The notes under the pieces were generated by a model, which was given only the letters and a program-made list of their open reading frames with translations, did not search any database and was not told the origin of the DNA. Positions 22,095-33,386 of a stretch of 64,000 nucleotides of DNA are shown one piece after another. The DNA lies in assembly GCA_964016885.1 (NCBI GenBank), contig OZ024743.1, forward strand, positions 169,748,333 through 169,812,332. Reading direction: 5' to 3'. A program made the position numbers and the translations under genes. Origin of the DNA: Eledone cirrhosa (Eukaryota > Mollusca > Cephalopoda > Octopoda > Eledonidae). How positions within the stretch are numbered: position 1 is the stretch's first letter; every line of letters starts with the position of its first letter.

Positions 22095-22400
22095 ATTCAG
22101 ACGTGGTTTGTATTTTTTAATAAATATATTTTATTTATTTGTGTTTGGTCTGTAGCATTATCTGGACAATGGTATAATGGGAAAACCTGGAATTTAGGGA
22201 GTGGTATTTGTCTTGTGGCGGAGTCTCTTAATTGCTGGCAGCGAATTGTCATTCTGTTTCTGAGGGTGAATTTGGTGAGCCCTAATATAATCTTCGTTAC
22301 ACCCTTTACATTTAATGGCATATATTAAATTGTTTGTTGCACAGGTCAAATTATTTTTTCACAAAAAAGTTTGTCATGATTTAAATCATGAGTTACAAAT
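22095..22400 (-). mobile_element. Penelope-like element fragment, GIY-YIG region
   Basis: A close relative of the 1.3-1.6 kb segment on the same strand. The minus frame 22321-22097 reads MPLNVKGVTKIILGLTKF and TLRNRMTIRCQQLRD. The Tyr-Ile-Gly core is altered to IIL-G, and His to Cys in the HRQQ position. A 5'-truncated dead copy. Confidence 0.75.
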
Positions 22401-22744
22401 TCAATGAAAAATCCTTTGTGTAATACTTAGGAACACACAAACACTTTAATTATGTCTTTAAATATTGTATAATGTCTTTTACACTATCACTCCTTAATAT
22501 ATAACTATGTATAGCACCACTTAACCCCTATCCTCCTCCCCTTCCATACACCTCCCATGCCCTAACACTCCATCCACATCCTAATTACCCCCCCCCCCTT
22601 CTCCCATGCCTTTACCCCCCCCCCCCCCAGCACACTGTAAAGTCGTCACAGCTATTTGTGATTCGAGGCATGAAAGCTTGCAGAATTAATTTGTACTTCT
22701 GTAACAGGCAATGTGAACATTGTGTAGATATGTTGTTTTTTTTT
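22401..22744. other. C-rich spacer
   Basis: Two poly-C runs (about 22588-22597 and 22616-22628). No gene is recognised. Confidence 0.6.
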
Positions 22745-23615
22745 AACAGTCCTTCATTGGTTCATGCAATCTAGGATTCCTAGATATTTGTATCTGTCAT
22801 CACTTGGATCACTCAATCATTTACCAGATGAGAATTTTCATGTTGATAACTGCACATTTTGTGATGTCAAATTCCATGCCTATGTCCTGGCTGAACTATC
22901 TATACTAGCAGCTTTATTTGTGTTTCAGACAAACAGCTTTAAATCATCCATAAAAAGCAGGTGGTTTAAAGATGTTAGAAGTACCTTTCCCCCAACACAT
23001 ACCCTATCCTCACTTTCCTTAGCACTAATGATTTTGGCATAAGAGCAATGGGGAAAAGGATTCATCCTGAAAAATACCTCTATTCATATTCACATTGCCT
23101 AGGGATCTATTATATGTGTAGACATTAGTTCTCTAATCCTTCATGCTAGAGTCTACCAATTTGCTTAGGTTATTTGTCACCTTTGTAGATTCAAGAATCT
23201 ATGAATGCGGCAACCATATTGTTTCCCCATTGATGTTTCATGCAGTTTTTTTGTTCTATTAGAGTGTTCCAGTTATCAGTTTCCAAAGCGGGCTTAAGCA
23301 GACAATAGGTCTGTAAATTTTACCTACAGGACTATTTCATAGGGTCCTTCAGAATAAGAGTGGTCTGTCCTTTAACCATCCAGCTTGGCACCTCACTCTG
23401 TGCAACACATTCATTAAGATGGACATCAATGGATGCTGTCTAGTTCAGGAGCCTTCCACTTTGATAATCTTTTATCTTACATATTGATGTCATCACTATT
23501 GATTGTAACTGGGTCTTGTTTGTGTATTTCTTCAAGCTGTCTTCGGATATCACCAATCCACTCAGAAATTATGCTGTTGTTTGCAGATGTACACCACAGA
23601 TTGCTCCAGAAGGTT
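22745..23615 (-). pseudogene. old non-LTR reverse transcriptase, clade unassigned
   Basis: Minus-strand blocks in collinear order: AATFWSNLWCTSANNS and IISEWIGDIRRQLEEIHKQ (23620-23540), SKWKAPELDSIH (about 23465-23430), GKIYRPIVCLSPLWKLITGT (about 23325-23265), FQDESFSPLL (about 23080-23050), LFMDDLKLFV (about 22955-22925, MDD in the catalytic site) and IGMEFDITKCAVINM (about 22885-22840). Spacing fits an RT of a LINE unlike the RTE or Tx1 families here, possibly R2/NeSL-like. The usual AFD block between the third and fourth blocks is not seen. Frames shift repeatedly, so this is an ancient copy. Confidence 0.55.
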
Positions 23616-23813
23616 GCAGCTTCGTGTGGATATATATGCATATATACACATATGTACACGCACATATATATATAAATTGAGTATAAAGTTTGATTGTTCT
23701 TAGCTATCACATCATGAGGTATATCTGCATAGTGTTCATATCATCTGTTAGGATATGATGTTGGGCTGTAATATAAAAATGTTTTATAGTTTATGTTTAC
23801 AACCTGAAATTGC
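23616..23813. other. TA/CA microsatellite and spacer
   Basis: Interspersed TATATG/TACACA repeats at 23626-23672. Nothing else is recognised. Confidence 0.6.
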
Positions 23814-24047
23814 CTAGGATTTTTTGTTTAAAATACGTTCGTTGACATAAAGGATTTTTAGGGCTTTAACGGCACAAAGATCACAAGGTCTTTTATTTCC
23901 ATTATAGGATCTAACTTCAGCTAAGATCTCCCAGTATATCATATACCGGATGTTATTGTCTTTTAAACTCCAGATATAGGTTGAAACTGAAGTATATTCT
24001 TTCTTAAAGGGTTTGGAAATGAATGAGAGTGCATATATAAACACTGC
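23814..24047 (-). pseudogene. GIY-YIG retroelement C-terminus fragment
   Basis: The minus-strand frame of 76 codons contains VSTYIWSLKDNNIRY, YWEILAEVRSYN and KRPCDLCAVKALKILY, matching the region that follows the GIY-YIG core in the retroelement family seen at 16.3-17.9 kb: a conserved YIW-LKD block, then a Cys-x2-Cys pair. The fragment ends on its right at the MITE that begins at 24048. It is only the nuclease's distal part and has no catalytic core. Confidence 0.6.
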
Positions 24048-24255
24048 TTACCCCTTTAGCATTTAAACCGGCCATATCCTGCCAGAATTCTCTCACCCCT
24101 TTCTGTTCAATCTGGTCATAACTGGCCACTCATACTGATGTTAAGGTATTGTTCTCAAAATATATAATATCAAAATCTCGATTCGATATTATGTAAGATA
24201 AAGCCTTTACCACAAAAATAGTATATATAGAGTAATGTAAATGCTAAAGGGTTAA
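24048..24255. mobile_element. piggyBac-like MITE candidate
   Basis: The left end TTACCCCTTTAGCATTTA is the inverted complement of the right end TAAATGCTAAAGGGTTAA apart from one position, giving ends of about 16 bp. The right flank keeps TTAA; the left has TTAC. TTAA target sites are typical of piggyBac-type elements. 208 bp, no coding capacity. Confidence 0.5.
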
Positions 24256-24960
24256 ATCTATTGGCAATTAATGCTATGTAAGCCTTACTAGTAGTAGGTG
24301 TATCAACCTTTCATTTATAAACTATATTGCTAGATAGGCATTTCTCAGCTAAAGGGCAGTAGTCTCTATTGATACAATTGTAACTAGAATTCAATTTTTT
24401 TCAAAGCAAGAATTTTTCATCTCAAGAGAATGTCTTTGCACGCTTCCATTATGTCTTTCTATTTTCTAGGCAATATTTCGTCGGATTTTTCTTTTCAAAT
24501 ATTTGAATCTGCATCTACAGATTAATATTTCTCAGTTTCAGATGATCCCACTTAGGGTGAAAGCAGAAATTATTTGCTTAAACTTTTAATCTGTGCTAAT
24601 CTATATATATATATTAGCAGATGTCTGTGTATTTGTATGTCTGTGCATAATGCCAATGAGGGTGTGAGAGGGGAGAGAAAACGACAGAGAGAAGAGAGAA
24701 AGAAACAGAGAGAGAGAACAAGTTTCTATAGAAGTTGCAAGAGAGGGGGATAGCGGGAGAGAGATGCTGTGTTTGATACTGTATGTATGTGTCAGTATAG
24801 ATACATGTGTGTGGAAATAAGAGGGGAAGGAAAGCAATAGCTATTAACATATGTGTCCAATTATGTCCAAAATTTGAAGATTTGATTTAAACCCTCTCGC
24901 TAACTACCCCATACCCCTCCCACCCGCCCCCACTCTCCACCATTATTATTTGGACCAATC
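24256..24960. other. spacer with GA-rich tract
   Basis: (GA)n-rich sequence at about 24655-24765 and a short TA run at 24601. Open frames of about 78 codons on the minus strand are low-complexity artefacts. Confidence 0.6.
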
Positions 24961-25094
24961 ATAAGTCAGCGGCCTATGCTATCACTTCTCCTGGTTGCTT
25001 TTCGATATGATGGATGGACTAAGAAATTCTGGAGAGTCTGATAAAGACAAATTCACCTCATGCTGCCGGACGAAAAGGCAAGGACTCCTCCTCT

Positions 25095-25915
25095 TTGTTT
25101 CGGCCGCGGATGGCCAACATAACCCCAACCCCAGCCCCCTCACCCCTCCCCACACCCCACCGTTCCCACCCACCAAACGCAATCCAAAACTTCAGAGTTG
25201 GTACCATGAATGTAGGCACCTTAAAAGGTCGCTCTAACGAGGTTGTAGAAATGCTTGAACGTAAGGAGGTTGATGTTTGCTGTATCCAAGAGACCAGGTA
25301 GAGGGGTGGTTCTGCTAGATTCATTGTGGGTAAAAAACGATGCTATAAGCTTTTCTGGGTGGGGTAGGAATCATGTTAGCAGAAAAATAGGTAGATAAGA
25401 TAATAGACGTAAATAGAGTGAACGACAGAATAATTAAAATAAGACTTGTCCTAAATAGAACTACTGTGACAGTAATATCTGCGTATGCACCCCAATCCGG
25501 ACTGCCTGGCGCTATAAAAGACAGATTCTTTGAGACATTGATGCTCACTACCTCCCAAATAACCGACAGTGACTACATAATTATTGCTGGTGACCTAAAT
25601 GGTCACATTGGACAACATTATGACGGCTATGACGGAATCCATGGAGGCTATGGGTTTGGTACTAGAAATGAGGAAGGCTCCAGAATCCTGGAATTCTGCG
25701 ACGCAAATAACCTAACTATCTGTAACACTAACTTCAAAAAACGAGACAATCACTTGATCACTTATAGATCAGGGGAACACACCAGTCAGATAGATTATAT
25801 CCTTACCAGAAGACGTGATAGAGTGTCTGTTGTAAACACTAAATCCCTCCCCCATGAAGAATGCACCTCCCAACATAGACTCATAGTCAGGACAAGATGT
25901 ACTCGACAACAGAGG
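25095..25915 (+). pseudogene. RTE-like endonuclease domain, copy B
   Basis: The frame starts at 25095 with MFRPRMANITPTP, a Pro-rich leader, then FRVGTMNVGTLKGRSNE (first block with the metal-binding Asn) and VDVCCIQETR (catalytic Glu), and hits a stop at 25302. After a shift near 25360, NDRIIKIRLVLNRTT, SAYAPQSGLPGA, IIAGDLNGHIGQH (catalytic Asp/Asn), FCDANNLTICNTNF and QIDYILTRRRD follow up to EECTSQHRLIV (about 25857-25890), with Gln in place of the usual Asp before the catalytic His. The enzyme would nick DNA to prime insertion. The second Met (25110) is an equally possible start. Confidence 0.8.
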
Positions 25916-27255
25916 AGGACTCCTCAGGAGAAAAATATGGAAGCTAAAGGACCCCACAGCCAGTAATAAATTTAAAAGCATATTACTTGATGCTTTCGAC
26001 AGTAAGGAAGAGCAATTAGAGTTGTACAATATAGCGGAACAGTGGGAATTCCTGAAAGCTAACTTACTGAAGGCGGCAGATGAAGTCTGTGGCTGGAGCA
26101 GGCCTATAGGCAGGAGGAGAGTAACGTGGTGGTGGAAGAGTAAGGTGGAGGAGTCAATTAAGGCCAAAAAGCAGGCTTGGAAAGTATGGCGGGATGGGGG
26201 AAGTAGAGAAGACTATCAAGTGGCCAGGAGGGAAGCTAGGAGACAAGTGTACTTCGCAAGAAGGGAAGCAGAGGAAAGAAAGTTCAAGCATGTTCTACAA
26301 CGCGAGGACCAAAAACGTGAGGTGTTCAGGATTGCTAGGCAATGTGTCAAGGAAAACCGTGATATTGTCGGGGAGAAGTGTGTCCTTAATGATGATGGTG
26401 TACTTGCCATCACTGACGCTGATAAGAAGGTAGCTTGGAAGTGTCATTGTGAAAGGCTACTAAATGAGGAGAATAAATGGGAGAAAGACAGTCTCCCGCA
26501 CATCGATCCAATAGAGGGACCAGCTAGTTGAAGGTAGTATAATAAGTAAGGCAATCAAAGATATGAAGATGGGTAATGCGGCTGGGCCTTCGGAAATAGT
26601 TGCTGAAATGCTGAAAGCATCTGGAACGGTGGGACACACTATGGTCACCCGGATAGTAAACCAAGTCATACAGAATGGGGCCGTTCCGAAGGACTGGCGT
26701 AGCAGCATCATCATTAACTGCTACAAGGGTAAAGGAGATGCCCTAGATAGGGGTAACTATAGAGGCATAAAATTAATCGACCAGGTCATGAAGGTCACAG
26801 AAAAAGTAATAGAGCAACTAATCAGAGAACGAATTGATCTAGATGAAATGCAGTTCGGGTTTGTGTCAGGTAAAAGTACCACAGACGCTCTTTTCATTGT
26901 ACGACAACTACAGGAGAAGTACCTAGCTAAAAGTAAACCTCTATACATAGCTTTTGTTGACTTTGAGAAAGCCTTTGACAGAGTCTTCCGCTCCATTATC
27001 TGGTGGGCGCTTAGAAAACTAGGTGTTGATGAATGGCTTGTGAGAGCTATACAAGCCATGTATAAAGAAACAGTCAGCAAGGTTAGAATTAACAACGAAT
27101 ATAGTGAAGAGTTTAGCGTAAAAGTTGGTGTTCATCAGGGCTCCGTTCTTAGCCCCTACTATTTAGTATTGCCCTTCAGGCTATAACAGAGGAGTTCAAG
27201 ACTGGCTGCCCATGGGAACTCCTATATGCAGATGATCTAACGCTCATAGCTGAAT
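25916..27255 (+). pseudogene. RTE-like reverse transcriptase, copy B
   Basis: The pre-RT linker (EQWEFLKANLLKAADEVCG at about 26035 onward) leads to the frame end at 26531. The next frame (26563-27186) carries AAGPSEIVAEMLKASG, DWRSSIIINCYKGKGDALD, FGFVSGKSTTDALF, IAFVDFEKAFDRV with the catalytic Asp, and HQGSVLSP. A small deletion at about 27155 (SPYYLV instead of SPLLF) shifts the frame just before ELLYADDLTLIAES (about 27213-27254), where YADD is intact. It needs at least three repairs to be readable. Confidence 0.85.
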
Positions 27256-27257
27256 CA

Positions 27258-28192
27258 ATGGCTGAACTAGAGAAGAAATTCCAAACATGGAAGCATGGCC
27301 TAGAATCAAAAGGCCTTAAAGTTAACTTGTCTAAGACTAAAGTTCTAGTTTGTAGGAAGGAAAATAGGGCACTGGTCTCATCTGGGAAATGGCCATGCTC
27401 AGTGTGTAGGAAAGGAGTAGGCAGAAACTCCATTTTCTGTCCCAAATGCAAAGTATGGGTGCATAAAAGATGTAGTGGGATCACAGGTAAGCTAACTAAG
27501 AATATAGATTTTATATGTGGCCGGTGCTCTGGTGCAATAAGTAGCAGCAAGTGCCCACAAATTACTAGCTCATTCCATTGCACAGATAGTTCTATAGAAA
27601 TAGTGGACACCTTCCGTTACCTGGGTGACAAAATCAGCAGTGGGATAGGGTGCTCTGAAAGTACAGTAGCTAGAGTCAGAACGGGATGGAAAAAGTTCAG
27701 AGAGCTTATACCACTATTAGCCGCTAAAGGGTTCTCTCTAAAAATGAAAGGCAGGCTGTATGATGCCTGCATACGAACAGCAATGTTACATGGCAGTGAG
27801 ACCTGGGCATTGTGTACAGAGGATATACGTAGACTGGAGAGGAATGAAGCTTGCATGCTCCGCTGGATGTGTAATAGTAATATACGTGAACGGCAAAGCA
27901 TAAACGAACTAAGGGAGAAATTAGGAATAAGAGGGATCAGATGTTGTTTACTCGAGAGAAGACTACGTTGGTACGGTCAAGTGTTGGTACGTTGGTACGG
28001 TCAGCTGTATAAAAAAGTGCAGGGCGATAAAAATAGACGGTAGCCATGGAGTAGGCAGACCCAGAAAAACCTCGGACGACTTGATAAATTCTGACCTCAC
28101 ACACTTACACCTCTCCAAGACAATGTCACTGGACCGAGATCTTTGGCGCTACGCAGTAATACAGAAGACCCGCCTTGCCTAAGTACAAAGCG
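27258..28192 (+). pseudogene. RTE-like thumb, PHD-like zinc finger and C-terminal domain, copy B
   Basis: A 261-residue frame. After GLKVNLSKTKVLVCRKEN comes the finger: CSVCRKGVGRNSIFC, CKVWVHKRCSGIT, then FICGRC. This gives Cys-x2-Cys, Cys-x2-Cys, His-x2-Cys and Cys-x2-Cys pairs with a Trp, the layout of a PHD-type finger. RT thumb blocks (DTFRYLGDKISSG, SETWALCTEDIRRLERNE, RRLRWYG) follow. At 27965-28005 a short duplication of ACGTTGGTACGGTCA replaces part of the HVMRMKDD block and shifts the end. The finger sits inside the RT, between the palm and thumb. Confidence 0.8.
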
Positions 28193-28566
28193 AAACCTAC
28201 AGTCAGTAGGCACCTCTAACAAAAATACACCCCTGTCCCACTACCCCCACCCCATCCACACCACCCCCTTCAATGTGAAGTTATGTTGGTACCACAACAT
28301 CCAGTCCGAAACAAATGAGGTCGTGTAGGTGTCATGACAAAAATACACACAGTCCACGCTGTAATGTGGCCGTGTAGGGAACACGGTAAAAACCTCCCAG
28401 TCCACACTGTAAACGTGGTTGGTGTTAGGAAGGGCATCTAGCCGTAGAAAACCCACCAGACAGTCCTATACGAGCAGGACAACCAATCTTGCCTCAAGTG
28501 GGAAAACTCCCATCCAAACCCATGCAAGCGTGGAAGATGGACGTTAAACGATGATAATGGTGATGA

Positions 28567-28889
28567 TGTGTGCATGTGTGTGTACGTAGACATGTGCGTG
28601 TTTGTGTGTGTGGCATTCCACAGAAAGTAAAAAACTATCAACATGTGTGTGTACATGTGTGTATGTGCACACGTGCATGTTTGGTGTGTGTGTGAGTTTG
28701 TTTGTGGATGTTTGCATGTGTGTGTGTTTGTATTTTGTGTGCGTGTGTGCATTTTGTGTGCGTTTGCATGCATGTGTGTGTGTGGGGGGGGGGCATTCCA
28801 CAATGCCATTTATTTCAATCATTCTTGTGAAGATATTCATGTAACTTTCACTCATTTTTTCATTTAATCCCCATTTTAATTTTCAAAAA
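28567..28889. repeat. TG-rich microsatellite region
   Basis: (TG)n with GCAT/TTTG interruptions at 28566-28790 and a G-run at 28782-28793. Long open frames on both strands are low-complexity artefacts. Confidence 0.9.
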
Positions 28890-29099
28890 AGTTTCCAAGA
28901 AAAATGTTCTCACTCTCTACAAGAGGAGACGGGATAGATGTACAGTGAAGCAAAGATGAGTACATGAGGAGAGCTGCTACGCGCAGGGACAATGAGTCAC
29001 TATAGGCAAGAGGAAAATGGTTAGAACAATTACGTTAACAAAATGGAATCCACAGGAGACAAGAGTAAAAAAAGGAAAGAGAAAAATGTTTAAAGGATG

Positions 29100-30043
29100 C
29101 AAGACAAAGACAAGCTGCCAGAGTTGCCAATGAGATTAGACAAAGAAAATGAGATTAGACAAAGAAAATGACAATGAGATTAGACGAAGAAAAAGCCAGG
29201 AGCAAACAGTTGCTGCAAGACTTTGCCAATCCTCAGAGGAAAGCCATAAGCATCTTGATCAAGATAGGCTGAATACATTTGATAAAAGAGTTGCACCTTT
29301 CAAGGGGACTTGGAAAAGATCAGCTTTCAACTATGATCCAAAACATGATTATTCTACAGAGAAATTGATTGATATTAGAGCAATGTCAAAAGAGTGCAGT
29401 TTTTGTAAAGGAAAGAAATGGGAAAGAGAAACCTCCACTATGTGTTGTGGTGGAGGAACGGTTGTTTTACCGACGTTTGGTACACCCCCAGATACTTTGA
29501 AGGCATTGCTTTTGGGAAACAGACCAAGGAGCATGCACTCCTTGAAAACATTACGAATTATAATTCTGCTTTCCAAATGACCTCCTTTGGTAGTAATATT
29601 TTAAGAGAAGGTAACATAAAGCCAACTTTTAAAGTTCAAGGTCAACTATACCATTGTATTGGATCCTTGTTGCCAACTGAAGGCAAAAACCCTCAGTTTT
29701 TTCAGCTATATTTTGTGGCAAATTACAAGGAGCAGGCTTTGCAATGGTCATTTAACCTTCCAAATTTGAAAGAAAAGTTAATCTGTGATCTGCAAGATAT
29801 GTTGCATGCAAAGAATAGCTACATCAGAAGCTTCAAATATGCATTAAAATCTACACCACCCACTGAATCCAAGATAGTTATTGATGCAGACAAAAAGCCT
29901 CTTGCCGAACACAGAGGCTGCTACAATGCCCCTGCCACAAATGAAGTAGCAGCAATTATTACAAGTGACGAGTATGGGAAGAGAGATATTATTCAAGGAA
30001 GAGAGATATTATTCAAGGAAGAGGAAATAAGATGCAGTGGATA
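29100..30043 (+). pseudogene. Helitron protein N-terminal region
   Basis: Basic, Arg/Asn/Glu-rich repeats (NEIRRRKSQEQTVAARL), then CSFCKGKKWERE and MCCGGGTVVLPTFGTPPDTL, a Cys-rich block followed by the LP-PP motif typical of Helitron proteins. A frameshift near 29480 moves reading to the 29418-30044 frame (NITNYNSAFQMTSFGSNI, YHCIGSLLPTEGKNPQFFQL, NEVAAIITSDEYGKRDI). A 20-bp unit (GGAAGAGAGATATTATTCAA) is duplicated at about 29979-30018. The N-terminal domain's role in Helitrons is not firmly known; DNA binding is presumed. Confidence 0.8.
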
Positions 30044-30149
30044 AATGCAACCCAACGATGATTTGATGCACTCCAGTATCCATCAATCTGTGTATTTGGC
30101 AAAGATGGATATCACTTTGGTATAAAAAAAAACAGATCTTAAAACAAGA

Positions 30150-30930
30150 GCTCCTGCACTGACAAAAACAGTAAGCTGCATGGAATTCTATGCTTACCTT
30201 TTCATATTAAGAGAGCAAGACGTCAGTTTTTTTCATCGTTCATGTGAGCTCTTCCAGCAATTTGCAGTTGATATGTATGAACAAATTGAAGGAGAAAGGC
30301 TTCTTTACATTAGAACACATCTGAAAGATCTCCATGCATCAGATTACATTCACATGAGAGATGCAATCAGTAATGAAGGAGTATTGGCTGCTGATAACAT
30401 GGAAGCTTTGTGTTATTCTTCCATCAAGCTTTACAGAAAGTCCACAGTATATGCATGAGTGTACCCAAGCTGCACTTACATATGTCAGACACTATGGTCA
30501 TCCAGACCTCTTCATTACATTCACATGTAACCCAGCATGGCATGAAATAAAGAGTGAGCTTTATCATCATGAAGAACCCAGAGATCACCATGATATTATA
30601 GCTAGGGTGTTCAGACTTAAAGTCATAAAGCTGATGTATCTCCTAAAAAAATGTGAAGTCTTTGGACCAGTCAAATGTGATATGCTCACAATTGAATGAC
30701 TAAAACAAGGATTGCTACATGCCTGCATTTTGATTTGGTTACATGAAAAACTTTGGCCAAATGATATTGATTTATTTATCTCAGTTGAACTGCCTGATCC
30801 ACAGCTAGATACTTTGCTGCATGAAATTGTCAAGTCCCAGATGATTCATGGCCCATGCATGAGGGATAATGTGTACCAAGAACTACCCACATCCCTCTGT
30901 ACAAGAAACCCAAACTGGAGAATGTGACTA
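30150..30930 (+). pseudogene. Helitron Rep (HUH nuclease) domain, first part
   Basis: EFYAYLFILREQDVSFFHRS, FAVDMYEQIEGERLLYIR and DYIHMRDAIS are followed by a shift into GHPDLFITFTCNPAWHEI (30361-30699 frame). The HUH site reads GLLHACILIWL (about 30709-30740). Helitrons normally have His-x-His here, and the second His is Cys. A stop (30697-30699) just precedes it. The domain would nick and join single-stranded DNA during rolling-circle transposition. Loss of a metal-binding His argues against activity even if frames were intact. Confidence 0.8.
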
Positions 30931-30989
30931 CCCCATTTAAAAAAGAAGAAAACCTGGTCATGGTGGATTCACTTTTAAAAAAAAAAGAG

Positions 30990-32000
30990 AAATAGGCAAG
31001 AATGCATCATTGACAACTGTCCTCTTACAAAAACTTTCAAAGCCCATATCAATGTTGATTTCTGCAACTCTGTTAAGTCTATTAAGTATGTTTGCAAATA
31101 TATAAACAAAGTTTTAGATGTTGAAACACACTCTTATGCAGAATGGCAGTGAGCAGATAAATAAAAGTGACGAAGTTACACAGTATGAGAGAGGCAGATA
31201 CATCAGTAGCAATGAGGCTTTTTGCCGCATCTTCAATTTTCCCATTCATGAGAGGCACCCAGCCATCATTCATCTGAGTGTCCATCTAGAGAATGGCCAA
31301 AGGGTTATATTTACAAAACAAACAGCCTTGTCACAAGCACTTTCTCCAAAAGAAACTATCCTAACTGCCTTTTTTTAAGTTGTGCCAAGAAGATGAAGAT
31401 GCAAGAAAACTCCTTTACCTAGAATTATATCAAGTATTACACCTGGAGAAACAATAAATGGCACAAGAGGAAATGTGGGGCTGACACTCTTGCAAGAGTT
31501 TACAATGTCCACCCAAGCCAAGCAGAATGCTACTACTTATGGCTCCTTTTGCATGAAGTACGTGGTCCCAAATCATTTCAAGATTTGAGGAGGGTAAATG
31601 GTCATGTGTGTGAAACTTATAGGGAAGCATACTTTGAACAAGGTTTCTTAGAAAATGATGAGCATTGGGACCTTGCATTGACTGAAGCATCAGTGTCAGA
31701 TTTTCCAAGGAAACTCCGTAACCTTTTTGCAATTATACTGAACATGTGTCAACTTGGCAGTCCCCTACAGCTTTGGATGAAACATCGTGAGGATATGGTT
31801 TAGGACTTAAAGTATGCAGTTGAACAGGCAAACCCAGATATCAATATTCAGTTCTCTGAAAAAATTTTTAACCAAGCACTGATTGAAATTGAGGATCAAG
31901 TTTTGGCCATGGGAGGCAAACATTTGCAAGAATCTGGTTCTGGACTGCCAAAAACAAACCGTCAAGTTAGTGCATTAACTTCAAGAGACAGCAAGTGAGA
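30990..32000 (+). pseudogene. Helitron Rep C-terminal part and linker
   Basis: TKTFKAHINVDFCNSVKS and IKYVCKYINKVLD (about 31079-31118) hold the two-Tyr motif Y-x3-Y of the Rep active site, which is preserved. YERGRYISSNEAFCRIFNF and HLSVHLENGQRVIF follow, then in later frames HEVRGPKSFQDLRRVNGHV, DLALTEASVSDFPRKLR and VEQANPDINIQFSEK. These are the conserved blocks between Rep and helicase. Three or more stops occur. Confidence 0.75.
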
Positions 32001-32010
32001 CGAATTATAA

Positions 32011-33386
32011 CATCACATGTATTTATTTGTGAATGAACATGAACCTAAACTTCTTCCAGAACAACACTGTGCATATGATAAAATTATTTCATCAGTCAGA
32101 GAAAAAAGTGGAGGAATTTTCTTTCTTGATGCTTCTGGTGGCACAAGTAAAACATTTGTAACAACATTGCTTCTATCCAAGGTAAGGCAGCAAAAAAGAA
32201 TTGCAGTTGCTGTAACATCGTCTTGCATTGCTACCAGCCTTCTCCCAGGAGAACGAACAGCTCATTCTGCTTTTAAACTACCGCTAAACCTTGTCTCAAA
32301 TGACAGTCCAATTTATAACATAAGCAAAGGTTCAGGTTCAGCAGAAGCGTTGCGCCAATGCCATCTGATCATTTGGCATGAATACACCATGTCACATAGA
32401 GGTGCAATGGAAGCTCTTGATAAGACCTGACAGGACATAAGAGGCAACAATAAATCTATGGGAGGACTTACATTAGTTTTATCAAGAGATTTCAGACAGA
32501 CATTACCAGTCATTCCGAGAGGAATAAGAGCTAATGAAATAAAAGCATGCATTAAGTCTTCACACCTATGGAATAAAGTACAGAAATTCTCCTTCAACAT
32601 GCGAGCTTTATTACATGGGATCCAATGTGTAGAACAGTTTTCAACCCAACTCCTCCAATTAGGAAATGGAAAAGTACCAATTATTGGGAATGGTGATATC
32701 AATTTGGATCATATTACTATCGTGGTGAATTCTCCAGCTGAATTGAAGAACAGGGTATTTCCAGACTTAAGTAATAATTATAATTCACATAAATGGTTGT
32801 GTGAAAGGGCAATTATTGCTTAAAAATATGAGACAGTAGCAAGGATTAACCACGAGCTAGTGAATAAGATTCCAACAGTCATTAAGGAGTACAAATCAGT
32901 TGATTCAGTCCTTGATGAAAATCAAGCTGTCTACTAGCCAACAGAGTACCTTAATTCTCTTGAGCCTCCTGGAACTCCTCCACAGAAGAGTCCCAATAAT
33001 GATTCTAAGAATTTTAGATCCTCCTAAATTATGCAATGGGACAAGGTTGATTATGAAGACATTATCACTTAATGTGATAGAAGCTACCATCATCACTGGA
33101 TGTTTCATTACAAGAATTCCAATCAAACCAACAGACATTCCATTTGAGTTCAAAACTAATGCAATTCCCAGTGCAACTTTGCTTTGCAATGTCTATTAAT
33201 AAAGCTCAAAGTCAGACTTTGAAATCTACTGGCTTGCACTTAATTGAACCTTGCTTTTCTTGTGGTTGTTCCAGGGTGGGTAGCTTACAAGACTTATTTG
33301 TCTATACTCCAAACCAGAAAACAAAGAATGTTATTTACCCAGAAGCTTTTACAGAAGCATGTTATAGAATTTATCCCCCTTCATAA
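32011..33386 (+). pseudogene. Helitron Pif1-like helicase, catalytically altered
   Basis: In order: LPEQHCAYDKIISS; Walker A FFLDASGGTSKTF (about 32115-32155), where the family usually has PGGTGKT, so the Gly before Lys is Ser; VAVTSSCIATSLLPGERTAH (motif Ia); Walker B LIIWHEYTM, with His for the catalytic Asp of DE; and SRDFRQTLPVIPRG, with Arg for Gly. Later frames hold LNSLEPPGTPP, NGTRLIMKT, FPVQLCFAMSINKAQSQT and NQKTKNVIYPEAFTEACY at the end. Around CFSCGCSRVG about five residues are deleted. A 5'-3' helicase would unwind donor DNA. Several substitutions make this copy inactive. Confidence 0.85.

Larger units (their letters stand above)
24995..28566 (+). mobile_element. RTE-like LINE copy B, nearly complete
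   Basis: The most complete member of this family in the window: a possible 5' UTR, the endonuclease from its first block, RT, PHD-like finger, C-terminal region and a 3' UTR of about 370 bp ending CCATGCAAGCGTGGAAG, GACGTTAAACGATG and ATG repeats at about 28566. It carries a few stops and frameshifts. The 5' limit is approximate. Confidence 0.85.

Noticed and set aside
28544..28867. Cys/Val- or His/Thr-rich open frames
   Set aside because: They follow the TG/CA microsatellite and exist on both strands.
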